From assembly GCF_018614075.1 (NCBI RefSeq), contig NZ_JAGGOZ010000093.1, positions 1-55,257 of the forward strand: a stretch of 55,257 bases of DNA. The letters run 5' to 3'. Shown piece after piece: positions 10,921 through 19,727 of this stretch. Made by a program: the position numbers and the translations under genes. How positions within the stretch are numbered: position 1 is the first letter of the stretch; every line of letters starts with the position of its first letter. The notes under the pieces were generated by a model. The model saw only the letters and a list, made by a program, of their open reading frames with translations, was not told the origin of the DNA and ran no database searches. The DNA comes from Streptomyces sp. ISL-94. GTDB lineage: Bacteria; Actinomycetota; Actinomycetes; Streptomycetales; Streptomycetaceae.

Positions 10921-11727
10921 ATGACCACGACGACACCGCGGACCGCGGTCCTGGGCGAGCCCGATCCGCCGCCCCCGCCCCCACCCCCGCCCGTCGGGAC
11001 GAAGCGGCATCCCGGCCGGGTCCTCGCCGCCGTCCTGAGCGGGCTCCTCGGGGCCGGTCTCCTCGGCGGAGCCGGCATCGGCACGTGGGTCGAACAGCGC
11101 GCCGCCCACCGCCCGTTGCCGGCCGACGCCGCCTACCGCAAGGCCGGTGCGCTGTGGCACTCCGCCCCGGTGGACAGCCTCTTCCCGCCCGTCCTCGCCG
11201 GCCAGGCGACCGGCCCCGGCGGATCGGACCGCGTCTGGACCCGGATCGCGCTCGCCCCCGACGCCGACTGCCCGGCCGCGCTCGCCGCCGACTGGCAGGG
11301 ACTGCTGGCCGCCACCGGCGCCGGCTGCACCCGCGTGCTCCGCGCCACCTACACCGACGCCACCCGCAGCTCCCTGATCACCGTCGGCATGGTCTTCACC
11401 CCCGCGGACGCCCCCGCAATGGCCGCCCTCACCGGCCGGCTCACCGCCCCGCCCGCCTACGGATTCGCCGACGCCCAGCGCGCCGCCTGGACCGCCTCCG
11501 TACGCGCCGAGGCCCCCGCCGTCGTCTACACGGTCTCCGCCTTCGCCGACGGCCGCCCCCTCGACGCGCCCCAACCCGCCGAGGACGCGATGAAGAAGGA
11601 CGCCAGGGGAGCCGTGGCCCAGGCGGGCCTCGGCCACGAGGCCAAGGCCGTCGCGGACCGCATCGGCAACGGCCTGGCGCTCCTCGCCGCACCGCCCGTC
11701 ACGCCCGCTCCGGAGGCCACCCGATGA
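10921..11727 (+). CDS. proline-rich single-pass membrane protein next to mycosin
   Basis: 268 residues. A short cytoplasmic N-terminus contains a run of nine prolines, then one transmembrane helix (about residues 33-56, VLAAVLSGLLGAGLLGGAG), then an extracytoplasmic domain of about 210 residues with two cysteines (DADCPAALAA and GAGCTRVLRA). I do not recognise the domain; similar proteins of unknown function precede mycosin-type protease genes in streptomycetes. Its stop codon forms ATGA with the first of three duplicated ATG codons before the protease gene, so translation is probably coupled. Confidence 0.75.
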   Translation: MTTTTPRTAVLGEPDPPPPPPPPPVGTKRHPGRVLAAVLSGLLGAGLLGGAGIGTWVEQRAAHRPLPADAAYRKAGALWHSAPVDSLFPPVLAGQATGPGGSDRVWTRIALAPDADCPAALAADWQGLLAATGAGCTRVLRATYTDATRSSLITVGMVFTPADAPAMAALTGRLTAPPAYGFADAQRAAWTASVRAEAPAVVYTVSAFADGRPLDAPQPAEDAMKKDARGAVAQAGLGHEAKAVADRIGNGLALLAAPPVTPAPEATR

Positions 11728-11813
11728 CGCCTCGCCGGTCCCATCCCGGCCGCCTGCGCCGCGCCTTCGGGCAGTCACCGCGCGTCACGCCCGCTCCGGA
11801 GATCACCCGATGA
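11724..11813 (+). CDS. 29-residue duplicated leader ORF, copy 1
   Basis: It starts at the ATG that overlaps the stop of the membrane-protein gene (ATGA) and reads MTPRRSHPGRLRRAFGQ before a short tail ending APEITR. It stops at the ATGA of the next copy. Its first residues are essentially those of the mycosin signal peptide, so it is a by-product of the 86-bp duplication. Whether the peptide is made or matters is unknown, but ribosomes would have to pass through it to keep translation coupled. Confidence 0.45.
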   Translation: MTPRRSHPGRLRRAFGQSPRVTPAPEITR

Positions 11814-11899
11814 CGCCTCGCCGGTCCCATCCCGGCCGCCTGCGCCGCGCCTTCGGGCAGTCACCGCCCGTCACGCCCGCTCCGGAGATCACCCGATGA
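11810..11899 (+). CDS. 29-residue duplicated leader ORF, copy 2
   Basis: Second product of the 86-bp duplication, differing from copy 1 by one residue (SPPVT instead of SPRVT). It starts in the ATGA at 11,810 and ends in the ATGA at 11,896-11,899, which is the mycosin start. It is basic and proline-rich and has no hydrophobic core. Confidence 0.45.
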   Translation: MTPRRSHPGRLRRAFGQSPPVTPAPEITR

Positions 11900-13143
11900 C
11901 GCCCCGCCGGTCCCACCCCGCCCGCCTGCGCCGCGCCTTCGGGCAGGGCGCCGCCGCGCTGGCCGCCGGCGCCCTCCTCGCGGTCGCCGCCGCACCCCCG
12001 GCGGCCGCCGACACCATCCGCGACCGCCAGTGGGGCCTGCTGGCCCTGCGCGCGGAAGAGGCCTGGGGCACCACCCGCGGCGACGGAGTCACCGTCGCCG
12101 TCCTCGACACCGGCGTCGACGACTCCCACCCCGACCTCGCCGGGCAGGTCCTCGACGGCACCGACCTCGTCGGCATCGGCGCCGGCCGCGGCGGCCGCGC
12201 CTGGGCCCGCCACGGAACCGCCATGGCCGGCATCATCGCCGGGCACGGCCACGGCTCCAGCCGCGGCCAGGGCGTCCTCGGCGTCGCCCCGCAGGCCCGG
12301 ATCCTGCCGGTCCGCGTGATCCTGGAGGAGGGCGACCCGGGCCGGGCCCAGGCCCGCGACAGCAAGGGCGGCGCCCTCGCCGAGGGCATCCGCTGGGCCG
12401 CCGACCACGGCGCGGACGTGATCAACCTGTCCCTCGGCGACGACAGCGACTCCGCCCACCACGAGGCGGGGGAGGACGAGGCCGTCCAGTACGCCCTCGG
12501 CAAGGGCGTGGTCGTCGTCGCCTCCGCGGGCAACGGCGGCGAGAGCGGCGACCGCGTCTCCTATCCGGCGGCCTACCCGGGGGTCATCGCCGTCACCGCC
12601 GTCGACCGCAAGGGCAGGAAGGCGCGCTTCTCCACCCGCAACTGGTACGCCACCGTCAGCGCACCCGGCGTCGACATCGTCATCGCCGACCCCGACCGCT
12701 CGTACTACGAGGGCTGGGGCACCAGCGCCGCCGCGGCCTTCGTCTCCGGCGCCGTGGCCCTCGTCAAGGCCGCCCACCCGGACCTCTCCCCGGCCCAGAT
12801 CAAGAAGCTGCTGGAGGACACCGCCTCCGACAGCCCCGCCGCAGGCCGCGACGACGGCCGCGGCCACGGACTGGTGGACCCCGTCGCCGCCCTGCAAGCC
12901 GCGGAGGCCGTACAGCCGGAGGCGGCCCTGCCCGTGCCCGCCGCGGCCGCGCGGTCCTACTTCGGCCCCGGCCCCGACCCGGTGCGCCGGCCCGAGCGCG
13001 ACGCCCGGCTGGGTGCCCCGGCGGCCGCGGCCGCCGGGGCGGCGCTGCTCGTAGTGGCCGCCGTACTGGCCCGGCGCCCGCGGCAGGGCACCCGGGCCCG
13101 GGGCCGCCCACCCCTCGCGGCACAGCCGCCCCGGGCACAGTAG
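11896..13143 (+). CDS. type VII secretion-associated mycosin (S8 subtilisin-like protease)
   Basis: 415 residues. A basic signal peptide (to about residue 39) is followed by a subtilisin domain: Asp71 in VAVLDTGVD, His106 in RHGTAM, oxyanion Asn in ASAGNGGE and Ser277 in GTSAAAAFVSG. A C-terminal transmembrane helix of about 20 residues (AAAGAALLVVAAVLA) before an Arg-rich tail anchors it outside the membrane. This is the mycosin layout. Mycosins serve ESX/type VII systems, but no Ecc components are in the window. Translation is probably coupled to the upstream membrane protein through the duplicated leaders. Confidence 0.88.
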   Translation: MTPRRSHPARLRRAFGQGAAALAAGALLAVAAAPPAAADTIRDRQWGLLALRAEEAWGTTRGDGVTVAVLDTGVDDSHPDLAGQVLDGTDLVGIGAGRGGRAWARHGTAMAGIIAGHGHGSSRGQGVLGVAPQARILPVRVILEEGDPGRAQARDSKGGALAEGIRWAADHGADVINLSLGDDSDSAHHEAGEDEAVQYALGKGVVVVASAGNGGESGDRVSYPAAYPGVIAVTAVDRKGRKARFSTRNWYATVSAPGVDIVIADPDRSYYEGWGTSAAAAFVSGAVALVKAAHPDLSPAQIKKLLEDTASDSPAAGRDDGRGHGLVDPVAALQAAEAVQPEAALPVPAAAARSYFGPGPDPVRRPERDARLGAPAAAAAGAALLVVAAVLARRPRQGTRARGRPPLAAQPPRAQ

Positions 13144-13155
13144 GGTCGGGTAACT

Positions 13156-13905
13156 GTGGCGAACATGGCGAACAAGAACATTCCCGACCCCGGCTTCTCC
13201 GACGACGACGGCTCCGCCGATCCGCGGCTGAGCGCGGCCCTGGCCGCGTGGTCGAAGGACCGGGCGCACGAGCCGCAGGTACTGGCCGCCCTCAAGGACG
13301 CCCGCCTGCTGGTCCCGGTCGTCGCCGTGCTCGGCGAGGTGGAGACCGATCCGGAGACGGGCCTCAAGCGCGAGAAGACCAGCGACATGGCCGTCCCGAC
13401 CCTGCGGGCCGGCGACCGGCGGGCCCTGCCCGCCTTCACCTCGATCGCCTCGCTGGCGCTCTGGGACCCGGCGGCCCGGCCGGTGGCGGTCCCGCTGCAC
13501 CAGGCCCTGGCGGCCGCCGCGCACGAGAAGGCCGACACCGTCGTCCTGGACCTGGCCGGCCCGGTCACCTACCAGCTGACCGGCTCCGCCCTGCTCGCCC
13601 TGGCCGAGGGCCGCACGGACGCGGGCCCGCTGGCCGATCCCGCCGTACGGGAGGCCGTACGGGCCGCGGTGTCCGCGGAGCCGGCCGTGCTCCGCGCCCA
13701 CCTGGGCCCGGGCGGCGCCGACGCCGACGGCACCCTCGCGATCGTGCTGGCCGCCGGCGAGCAGGCTCCGGCAGCCGCCCGCCGGGTGGCCGAGGCCCTG
13801 GCGGCGGACGAGACCCTGCGGGCCCGGCTGGTGCGCGGGCTGGACCTGGCGCTGCTGCCGGCGGAGGCCCCGGCCCCGCCCGGCGAGGCACTGTTCTCCC
13901 GCTGA
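13156..13905 (+). CDS. SseB-family N-terminal domain protein
   Basis: 249 residues. The N-terminal half (DPRLSAALAAWSKD ... LLVPVVAVLGE ... FTSIASLALWDP) matches the SseB-type domain common in actinobacteria; the C-terminal half (LAIVLAAGEQAPAAARRVAE) resembles the SseB C-terminal fold. Its role is undefined and unrelated to type III secretion in this setting. The GTG at 13,156 lies 12 bp after the mycosin stop. TAGGGT, overlapping that stop, could be a -10 box giving a nearly leaderless transcript. An ATG at 13,165 is an alternative start. Confidence 0.82.
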   Translation: MANMANKNIPDPGFSDDDGSADPRLSAALAAWSKDRAHEPQVLAALKDARLLVPVVAVLGEVETDPETGLKREKTSDMAVPTLRAGDRRALPAFTSIASLALWDPAARPVAVPLHQALAAAAHEKADTVVLDLAGPVTYQLTGSALLALAEGRTDAGPLADPAVREAVRAAVSAEPAVLRAHLGPGGADADGTLAIVLAAGEQAPAAARRVAEALAADETLRARLVRGLDLALLPAEAPAPPGEALFSR

Positions 13906-13939
13906 GCGGCTCTCCTGCCCCACGGCGAAGCGAATACGA

Positions 13940-13970
13940 AGAGGCTGCCGGAACGTTCCCGGCAGCCTCT
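13940..13970. terminator. bidirectional hairpin terminator
   Basis: A perfect 12-bp-arm inverted repeat (AGAGGCTGCCGG / CCGGCAGCCTCT) with a 7-nt loop, in the gap between the convergent SseB-family and DUF1844 genes. Confidence 0.88.
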
Positions 13971-13988
13971 CGCGCGAGCGGTGGGGGA

Positions 13989-14366
13989 TCAGGCGAAGAC
14001 AGGACCCGTGAACTTCTCGCCCGGTCCCTGGCCCGGCTCGTCCGGGACCACGGAGGCCTCGCGGAAGGCCAGCTGGAGCGACTTCAGGCCGTCCCGCAGC
14101 GGGGCGGCGTGGAAGGAGCTGATCTCGGTGGCGCTCGCGGTGACCAGGCCAGCCAGGGCGGTGATCAGCTTGCGGGCCTCGTCGAGGTCCTTGTACTCGG
14201 AGTCCGGCTTGTCCAGGCCCAGGTTGACCGCCGCGGCGCTCAGCAGGTGCACGGCCACCGTGGTGATCACCTCGACGGCGGGAACGTCCGCGATGTCGCG
14301 GGTCATGGCGTCGTAATCGGGGGCCTCGTCGGCGGCGGTGTCGGCAGGGAGGGTCGCGTCAGTCAT
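13989..14366 (-). CDS. DUF1844 domain protein
   Basis: 125 residues, soluble and helical. The core DVPAVEVITTVAVHLLSAAAVNLGL followed by DLDEARKLITALAGLV matches DUF1844 (quoted here only in part: VEVITTVAVHLLSAAAV). Members sit beside infC in many actinobacteria, as here, divergent from the infC leader. The start ATG at 14,366 was chosen because the conserved region follows it; the frame open upstream runs through the infC promoter. Function unknown. Confidence 0.85.
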   Translation of the reverse strand: MTDATLPADTAADEAPDYDAMTRDIADVPAVEVITTVAVHLLSAAAVNLGLDKPDSEYKDLDEARKLITALAGLVTASATEISSFHAAPLRDGLKSLQLAFREASVVPDEPGQGPGEKFTGPVFA

Positions 14367-14428
14367 GCTCCCCACGATAAGCCGGGCCCGGGACGCCCCC
14401 GCCCCTGGCATCGGGGAGCAGGCACCGG

Positions 14429-14458
14429 GTGAGCGGCTCTGGCGCGGAATGCTATATT
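14429..14458 (+). promoter_or_regulatory. candidate promoter of the infC operon
   Basis: A -10-like TATATT lies at 14,453-14,458 in an otherwise very GC-rich region, with a weak -35-like GTGAGC at 14,429-14,434 (18-bp spacing). It would start a leader of almost 300 nt before infC. Confidence 0.5.
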
Positions 14459-14464
14459 GGGCTA

Positions 14465-14757
14465 CGACCGGCCGGAGACCTGTGTCCCCGGCCCACAAGT
14501 GGAGGCTCCGATCTCCCACCCGACCACCCTCCGGGGCGGCGGGTCACCGGTCAGGCGGCATCCATCGTTCCGTACGGACGATGGAAAGCTGCCCGAGTCT
14601 GCGCCCCGCGGTTCGCACGCGGCGGTGCTCCGGTTGTATTGGAGCCCCTGCCTGTGCCCGGCGGGGCTTTTTTCATTCCCCGCTGTGGTCGGTCTGACGG
14701 AAATACACGTCAGCGGCTGTCTGCCAGACAGTCGTGTGGTGCTACCGAGGAGGATCC
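14465..14757 (+). ncRNA. structured 5' leader of infC-rpmI-rplT with attenuator
   Basis: The roughly 290-nt untranslated stretch between promoter and infC contains an internal hairpin at 14,562-14,584 (CCATCGT / ACGATGG arms around CCGTACGG). It ends with an intrinsic terminator at 14,643-14,673, an AGCCCC/GGGGCT-based stem followed by six Ts, which is rare in this genome. This fits attenuation control of the IF3-L35-L20 operon, as known for L20/IF3 leaders in other phyla. The regulator (L20, IF3 or translation rate) is inferred, not shown. Confidence 0.65.
14643..14673 (+). terminator. intrinsic terminator/attenuator in the infC leader
   Basis: AGCCCC(T)GCC pairs with GGCGGGGCT and is followed by TTTTTT. 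It lies 85 bp upstream of the infC start, within the leader rather than after a gene. Confidence 0.75.
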
Positions 14758-15447
14758 ATCAGCACCGAGCCCCGCATCAACGACCGGATTCGCGTTCCCG
14801 AGGTACGACTCGTCGGTCCCAGCGGCGAGCAGGTCGGCATCGTGCCGCTTGCCAAGGCGCTTGAGCTCGCGCAGGAGTACGACCTCGACCTGGTCGAGGT
14901 CGCGGCGTCCGCACGCCCGCCGGTCTGCAAGCTCATGGACTACGGCAAGTTCAAGTACGAGTCGGCCATGAAGGCCCGTGAGGCGCGCAAGAACCAGGCG
15001 CACACGGTCATCAAGGAAATGAAGCTCCGGCCGAAGATCGACCCGCACGACTATGACACCAAGAAGGGTCACGTCGTTCGGTTCCTCAAGCAGGGCGACA
15101 AGGTCAAGATCACGATCATGTTCCGTGGTCGCGAGCAGTCCCGGCCGGAACTCGGCTTCCGACTGCTTCAGCGTCTCGCCGCGGACGTCGAAGACCTCGG
15201 GTTCATCGAGTCGAGCCCGAAGCAGGACGGCCGAAACATGATCATGGTCCTCGGTCCGCACAAGAAGAAGACCGAGGCGATGGCCGAAGCCCGCGAGGCG
15301 CAGGCCGCCCGCAAGGCGGAGCGCCAGGGTGTCGCCGCCACCGACGAGGAGGCTCCTTCCGAGGAGACCGACGCAGTCGAGGCGACGGCCACCGAGGATG
15401 CCGACGTCACCGAGGCCGCCGCCGACGAGGCGAACGCCGAGGCCTGA
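14758..15447 (+). CDS. infC: translation initiation factor IF-3
   Basis: About 229 residues, cytoplasmic, binds the 30S subunit. The N-domain (EPRINDRIRVPEVRLVG), linker and C-domain (KEMKLRPKIDPHDYDTKKGH, KVKITIMFRGREQSRPELG) are complete. A poorly conserved acidic/alanine-rich tail of about 55 residues is typical for streptomycetes. The start is read as the AUC at 14,758: it is in frame, directly before the conserved STEPRIND, and 4 nt after GAGGAGGA. No ATG or GTG is placed correctly (an in-frame GTG at 14,734 lacks a ribosome site). A non-AUG start is the known basis of IF3 autoregulation. Confidence 0.93.
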   Translation: MSTEPRINDRIRVPEVRLVGPSGEQVGIVPLAKALELAQEYDLDLVEVAASARPPVCKLMDYGKFKYESAMKAREARKNQAHTVIKEMKLRPKIDPHDYDTKKGHVVRFLKQGDKVKITIMFRGREQSRPELGFRLLQRLAADVEDLGFIESSPKQDGRNMIMVLGPHKKKTEAMAEAREAQAARKAERQGVAATDEEAPSEETDAVEATATEDADVTEAAADEANAEA

Positions 15448-15550
15448 TTCCGAGGCGGCCTGTCTCGAATCACCGACACAACATGACGCTCCCGTCGCCG
15501 GTCCCCAACCGGACCGGTGGGAGCGCCACCGACGAGGAGATAACGGCGCT

Positions 15551-15745
15551 ATGCCGAAGAACAAGACGCACAGCGGTTCCAAGAAGCGCTTCAAGATCAC
15601 CGGCTCCGGCAAGGTGCTCCGTGAGCGCGCCGGCAAGCGCCACCTGCTCGAGCACAAGTCGTCCCGTGTCACCCGCCGCCTGACCGGCACCGCGGAGATG
15701 GCCCCCGGCGACGCCGCGAAGATCAAGAAGCTTCTCGGCAAGTGA
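15551..15745 (+). CDS. rpmI: 50S ribosomal protein L35
   Basis: 64 residues, full length. MPKNKTHSGSKKRFKITG and the basic C-terminal KIKKLLGK are diagnostic. It is the second gene of the infC-rpmI-rplT operon, with ACGAGGAG upstream of the ATG. Confidence 0.98.
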   Translation: MPKNKTHSGSKKRFKITGSGKVLRERAGKRHLLEHKSSRVTRRLTGTAEMAPGDAAKIKKLLGK

Positions 15746-15845
15746 CGTCCTCCGCTCCCTGCCGGGAGCGGGACGTCAAGACCGGGACCCCATCGAATTC
15801 GGGCCGTGTGAAGACACCCACGACCCCGCTACAAGGAGTTAAAAA

Positions 15846-16232
15846 GTGGCACGCGTCAAGCGGGCAGTAAACGCCCACAAGAAGCGCCGGGCGATCCTCG
15901 AGGCGGCCTCCGGCTACCGCGGTCAGCGTTCGCGCCTGTACCGCAAGGCCAAGGAGCAGGTCACCCACTCGCTGGTCTACAACTTCAACGACCGCAAGAA
16001 GCGCAAGGGCGACTTCCGTCAGCTGTGGATCCAGCGCATCAACGCCGCTGCCCGCCAGAACGGCATGACGTACAACCGCCTCATCCAGGGTCTGAAGGCC
16101 GCCAACATCGAGGTGGACCGCAAGATCCTCGCGGAGCTGGCCGTCAACGACGCCAACGCGTTCGCCGCCCTCGTCGAGGTCGCGCAGAAGGCCCTCCCGG
16201 CCGACGTCAACGCCCCCAAGGTCGCTGCCTAA
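15846..16232 (+). CDS. rplT: 50S ribosomal protein L20
   Basis: 128 residues, full length, starting ARVKRAVNAHKKRRAILEAA after a GTG start preceded by AAGGAG. The Arg/Lys-rich N-terminal extension and globular C-domain (WIQRINAAARQNGMTYNRL) are intact. It binds 23S rRNA early in assembly and is the candidate effector of the leader attenuator. Last gene of the operon, followed by a hairpin terminator. Confidence 0.98.
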   Translation: MARVKRAVNAHKKRRAILEAASGYRGQRSRLYRKAKEQVTHSLVYNFNDRKKRKGDFRQLWIQRINAAARQNGMTYNRLIQGLKAANIEVDRKILAELAVNDANAFAALVEVAQKALPADVNAPKVAA

Positions 16233-16265
16233 GGGCTAGCCGGCCCGTTCCACACGGCCGGCCCC

Positions 16266-16299
16266 CACGGACCCGCAGGCATTCGCCTGCGGGTCCGTG
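16266..16299 (+). terminator. terminator of the infC operon
   Basis: An inverted repeat with 15-bp arms (CACGGACCCGCAGGC / GCCTGCGGGTCCGTG) and an ATTC loop, 33 bp after the rplT stop. Confidence 0.92.
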
Positions 16300-16399
16300 T
16301 GCTTTCCCCTCAGCGGGCTTCCCGTCAGCGGGCTTCCCGCTGCGCACCGCACCGCTTCGCACCGCACCGCTCCGGACCCGAGAGAGAACCGCAGACACC

Positions 16400-17260
<861 letters not shown>

Positions 17261-17313
17261 TAATGTGGCGGCCCGGGGGCCCACTGCGCACTCGGAGATG
17301 TGGGGTACGGGGA

Positions 17314-18459
17314 ATGACCGTCGGTACGAACAGCTCACCGGGGGCCGCTGACGCGGCCGAGGCCGTACCGCAGCAGCCGGCACCCACGGCGCGTCCGCGC
17401 GGCCAGGCCCGCCCCGAGGGGTTCGGGATCGATCCCGACGATCTGCCCGAGGGGCTCGTCGTCGCCGATCACACCGGGCTCGTCATCTGCTTCAACCGGG
17501 CCGCGGCCCGGATGACCGCCACCGACCCCGCGCAGGCACTCGGCACCCGCATCGAGCGCGCGCTGCCGCTCGAAGACCTCGACGGCCGCCGCTGGTGGAC
17601 GCTGACCGACCCGTACGGCGGCCTCGCCACCCGCCGCGGACAGCCCGAGCGGAACCTGCTGCTCCCCGGCGGCCGCGAGGTGCTCGTCTCCGCCAGCTAC
17701 GTCCGCACCCACCCCAGGGGCCCGCTGCGCCGCCTCGTCGTCACCCTGCGCGGCACCGAGGCCCGCCGGCGCACCGAGCGCAGCCACGCCGAGCTGATCG
17801 CCACCGTCGCGCACGAGCTGCGCTCCCCGCTGACTTCCGTCAAGGGCTTCACCGCGACCCTGCTCGCCAAGTGGGAGCGGTTCACCGACGACCAGAAGCG
17901 GCTGATGCTGGAGACCGTCGACGCCGACGCCAACCGCGTCACCCGCCTCATCGCCGAGCTCCTCGACATCTCCCGCATCGACTCCGGCCGCCTGGAGGTG
18001 CGCCGCCAGCCCGTGGACATCGCCACCGCCGTCGGCCGCCACGTCCAGGCGCTCACCGCGAACGGACAGGCCCCCGAGCGGTTCCTCGTACGAGTGAGCC
18101 GCCCGCTCCCCGACCTGTGGGCCGATCCGGACAAGATCGACCAGATTCTCGGCAACCTCCTCGAAAATGCGGTGCGCCACGGAGACGGAACGGTCACCAT
18201 CGACGTATCGCCGCATGAGAAGGGAACCGCCGTCACCGTGACCGACGAAGGCCCCGGGATCCCCGAGGAGTCGATGGGCCGCGTCTTCACCCGCTTCTGG
18301 CGGGGGAGCAAGCGCGGCGGCACCGGCCTGGGCCTGTATATCGTCAAGGGCATCGTGGAGGCCCACGGCGGCACCATCGCGGTCGGCCGGGGCCCCGGCG
18401 GCGGCGCCGAGTTCCGATTTATCCTGCCCGTGAGCGCCCCGGCCTACCTCACGCAGTAG
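17314..18459 (+). CDS. PAS-domain sensor histidine kinase (soluble)
   Basis: 381 residues. A PAS domain (LPEGLVVADHTGLVICFNRA, about residues 45-150) is followed by a HisKA box with the phospho-acceptor His in ATVAHELRSPLTSVKG and a complete HATPase_c domain: N box QILGNLLENAVRHG, G1 DEGPGIP, F box FTRFWRG, G2 GGTGLGLYIVKGI. No membrane segment or signal peptide is visible, so it probably senses a cytoplasmic cue. No response regulator gene is adjacent (orphan kinase). Start ATG 17,314 is the first start after the RNA methyltransferase. Confidence 0.9.
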   Translation: MTVGTNSSPGAADAAEAVPQQPAPTARPRGQARPEGFGIDPDDLPEGLVVADHTGLVICFNRAAARMTATDPAQALGTRIERALPLEDLDGRRWWTLTDPYGGLATRRGQPERNLLLPGGREVLVSASYVRTHPRGPLRRLVVTLRGTEARRRTERSHAELIATVAHELRSPLTSVKGFTATLLAKWERFTDDQKRLMLETVDADANRVTRLIAELLDISRIDSGRLEVRRQPVDIATAVGRHVQALTANGQAPERFLVRVSRPLPDLWADPDKIDQILGNLLENAVRHGDGTVTIDVSPHEKGTAVTVTDEGPGIPEESMGRVFTRFWRGSKRGGTGLGLYIVKGIVEAHGGTIAVGRGPGGGAEFRFILPVSAPAYLTQ

Positions 18460-18599
18460 CTGCGGAGCGTCTCGCCAGGCGGCCCACGGGCTCCTTCACC
18501 CCCGACGACCTTTAGACTCGTCCTTTGGCACCTTTGTGTCCTTGTGCCGATCGAGTCGTACGGGGACCCACCAGCCAGCCATCGGAAGTACGGGAAGAG

Positions 18600-19727
18600 A
18601 TGTCGGCACCGAACAAGTCGTACGACCCTGTCGAGGTCGAGGCACTGAAACCGGAAGAGATCGAGCGCATGCGGGACGAGGCGCTCGCCGCCTTCGCCTC
18701 CGCCGGCGACCTCGACGCGCTGCGTGAGGCGAAGACCGCGCACATGGGCGACCGCTCGCCCCTGGCGCTCGCCAACCGCGAGATCGGCGCGCTGCCCCCG
18801 CAGGCCAAGGCCGAGGCGGGCAAGCGCGTGGGACAGGCCCGCGGCGCCGTGAACAAGGCCTTCGGGGCCCGCACGGTCGAGCTCGAGGCGGAGCGCGACG
18901 AGCGGGTGCTGGTCGAGGAGGCGGTGGACGTCACGCTGCCCTACGACCGCACCCCCGCCGGCGCCCGGCACCCCCTGACCACGCTGATGGACCGCATCGC
19001 GGACATCTTCACGGCCATGGGGTACGAGGTCGCGGAGGGCCCCGAGGTCGAGGCGGAGTGGTTCAACTTCGACGCCCTCAACTTCACGCCCGACCACCCG
19101 GCACGCCAGATGCAGGACACCTTCTTCGTCCAGGGGCCGGCAGGCACCGAGGGCGACGAGTCCGGTGTCGTGCTGCGCACCCACACCTCCCCGGTGCAGG
19201 CGCGCTCGCTGCTGGAGCGCAAGCCCCCCGTCTACATCGTGTGCCCCGGCCGCGTGTACCGCACGGACGAGCTCGACGCGACGCACACCCCGGTCTTCCA
19301 CCAGGTCGAGCTGCTCGCCGTGGACGAGGGCCTGACCATGGCGGACCTCAAGGGGACCATGGACCACATGGTCCAGGAGCTGTTCGGCGAGGGCACCACC
19401 ACGCGCCTGCGCCCGCACTTCTTCCCCTTCACCGAGCCGTCCGCCGAGATGGACATGCAGTGCTACGTGTGCCGCGGCGAGTCGGTGGGCAACCCCGACC
19501 GCCCGTGCCGTACCTGCTCCAGCGAGGGCTGGATCGAGCTCGGCGGCTGCGGCATGGTCAACCCCAAGGTGCTCACCGCCTGCGGCGTGGACCCCGAGAA
19601 GTACAGCGGGTTCGCCTTCGGGTTCGGCATCGAGCGGATGCTGATGTTCCGCCACAACGTTGAAGACATGCGAGACATGGTCGAGGGTGACGTTCGCTTC
19701 ACCCGGCCGTTCGGGAGTGAGATCTGA
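18600..19727 (+). CDS. pheS: phenylalanyl-tRNA synthetase alpha subunit
   Basis: 375 residues. An N-terminal coiled-coil region (SAPNKSYDPVEVEALKPEEI onward) binds tRNA. The class II catalytic core follows with TPVFHQVELLAVDEG, HFFPFTEPSAEMD and the motif 3 GFGIERMLMF. It forms an alpha2-beta2 enzyme with PheT and charges tRNA-Phe. The ATG at 18,600 follows GGGAAGAG; the frame open upstream has no good ribosome site. The stop overlaps the pheT start (TGATG). Confidence 0.97.
   Translation: MSAPNKSYDPVEVEALKPEEIERMRDEALAAFASAGDLDALREAKTAHMGDRSPLALANREIGALPPQAKAEAGKRVGQARGAVNKAFGARTVELEAERDERVLVEEAVDVTLPYDRTPAGARHPLTTLMDRIADIFTAMGYEVAEGPEVEAEWFNFDALNFTPDHPARQMQDTFFVQGPAGTEGDESGVVLRTHTSPVQARSLLERKPPVYIVCPGRVYRTDELDATHTPVFHQVELLAVDEGLTMADLKGTMDHMVQELFGEGTTTRLRPHFFPFTEPSAEMDMQCYVCRGESVGNPDRPCRTCSSEGWIELGGCGMVNPKVLTACGVDPEKYSGFAFGFGIERMLMFRHNVEDMRDMVEGDVRFTRPFGSEI

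Larger units (their letters stand above)
11698..11955. repeat. three tandem 86-bp copies of a stop/start junction
   Basis: Units at 11,698-11,783, 11,784-11,869 and 11,870-11,955. Each carries GTCACGCCCGCTCCGGAG, an ACCCGATGACGCC stop/start overlap and the first codons of the protease gene. The first two copies differ by only a few bases; the third carries the real protease start at 11,896. The period of 86 is not a multiple of three, so each ATG opens a frame ending at the next ATGA. Confidence 0.95.

Noticed and set aside
10921..13143. A type VII secretion locus
   Set aside because: Only mycosin and one membrane protein are present; no EccB, EccC, EccD, EccE or WXG100 gene lies in the window.
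11803..13923. Long minus-strand frame opposite the mycosin and SseB genes
   Set aside because: Shadow frame with no recognisable motif; the plus-strand genes have complete catalytic motifs and start signals.
14734..14757. GTG start of infC eight codons upstream
   Set aside because: No ribosome site precedes it and the extra residues are not part of the conserved IF3 N-terminus; the AUC lies just after a strong purine-rich site.
18488..18598. T-box or peptide attenuator before pheST
   Set aside because: The 140-bp gap has a TAGACT box and short repeats but no recognisable T-box core or Phe-rich leader peptide.
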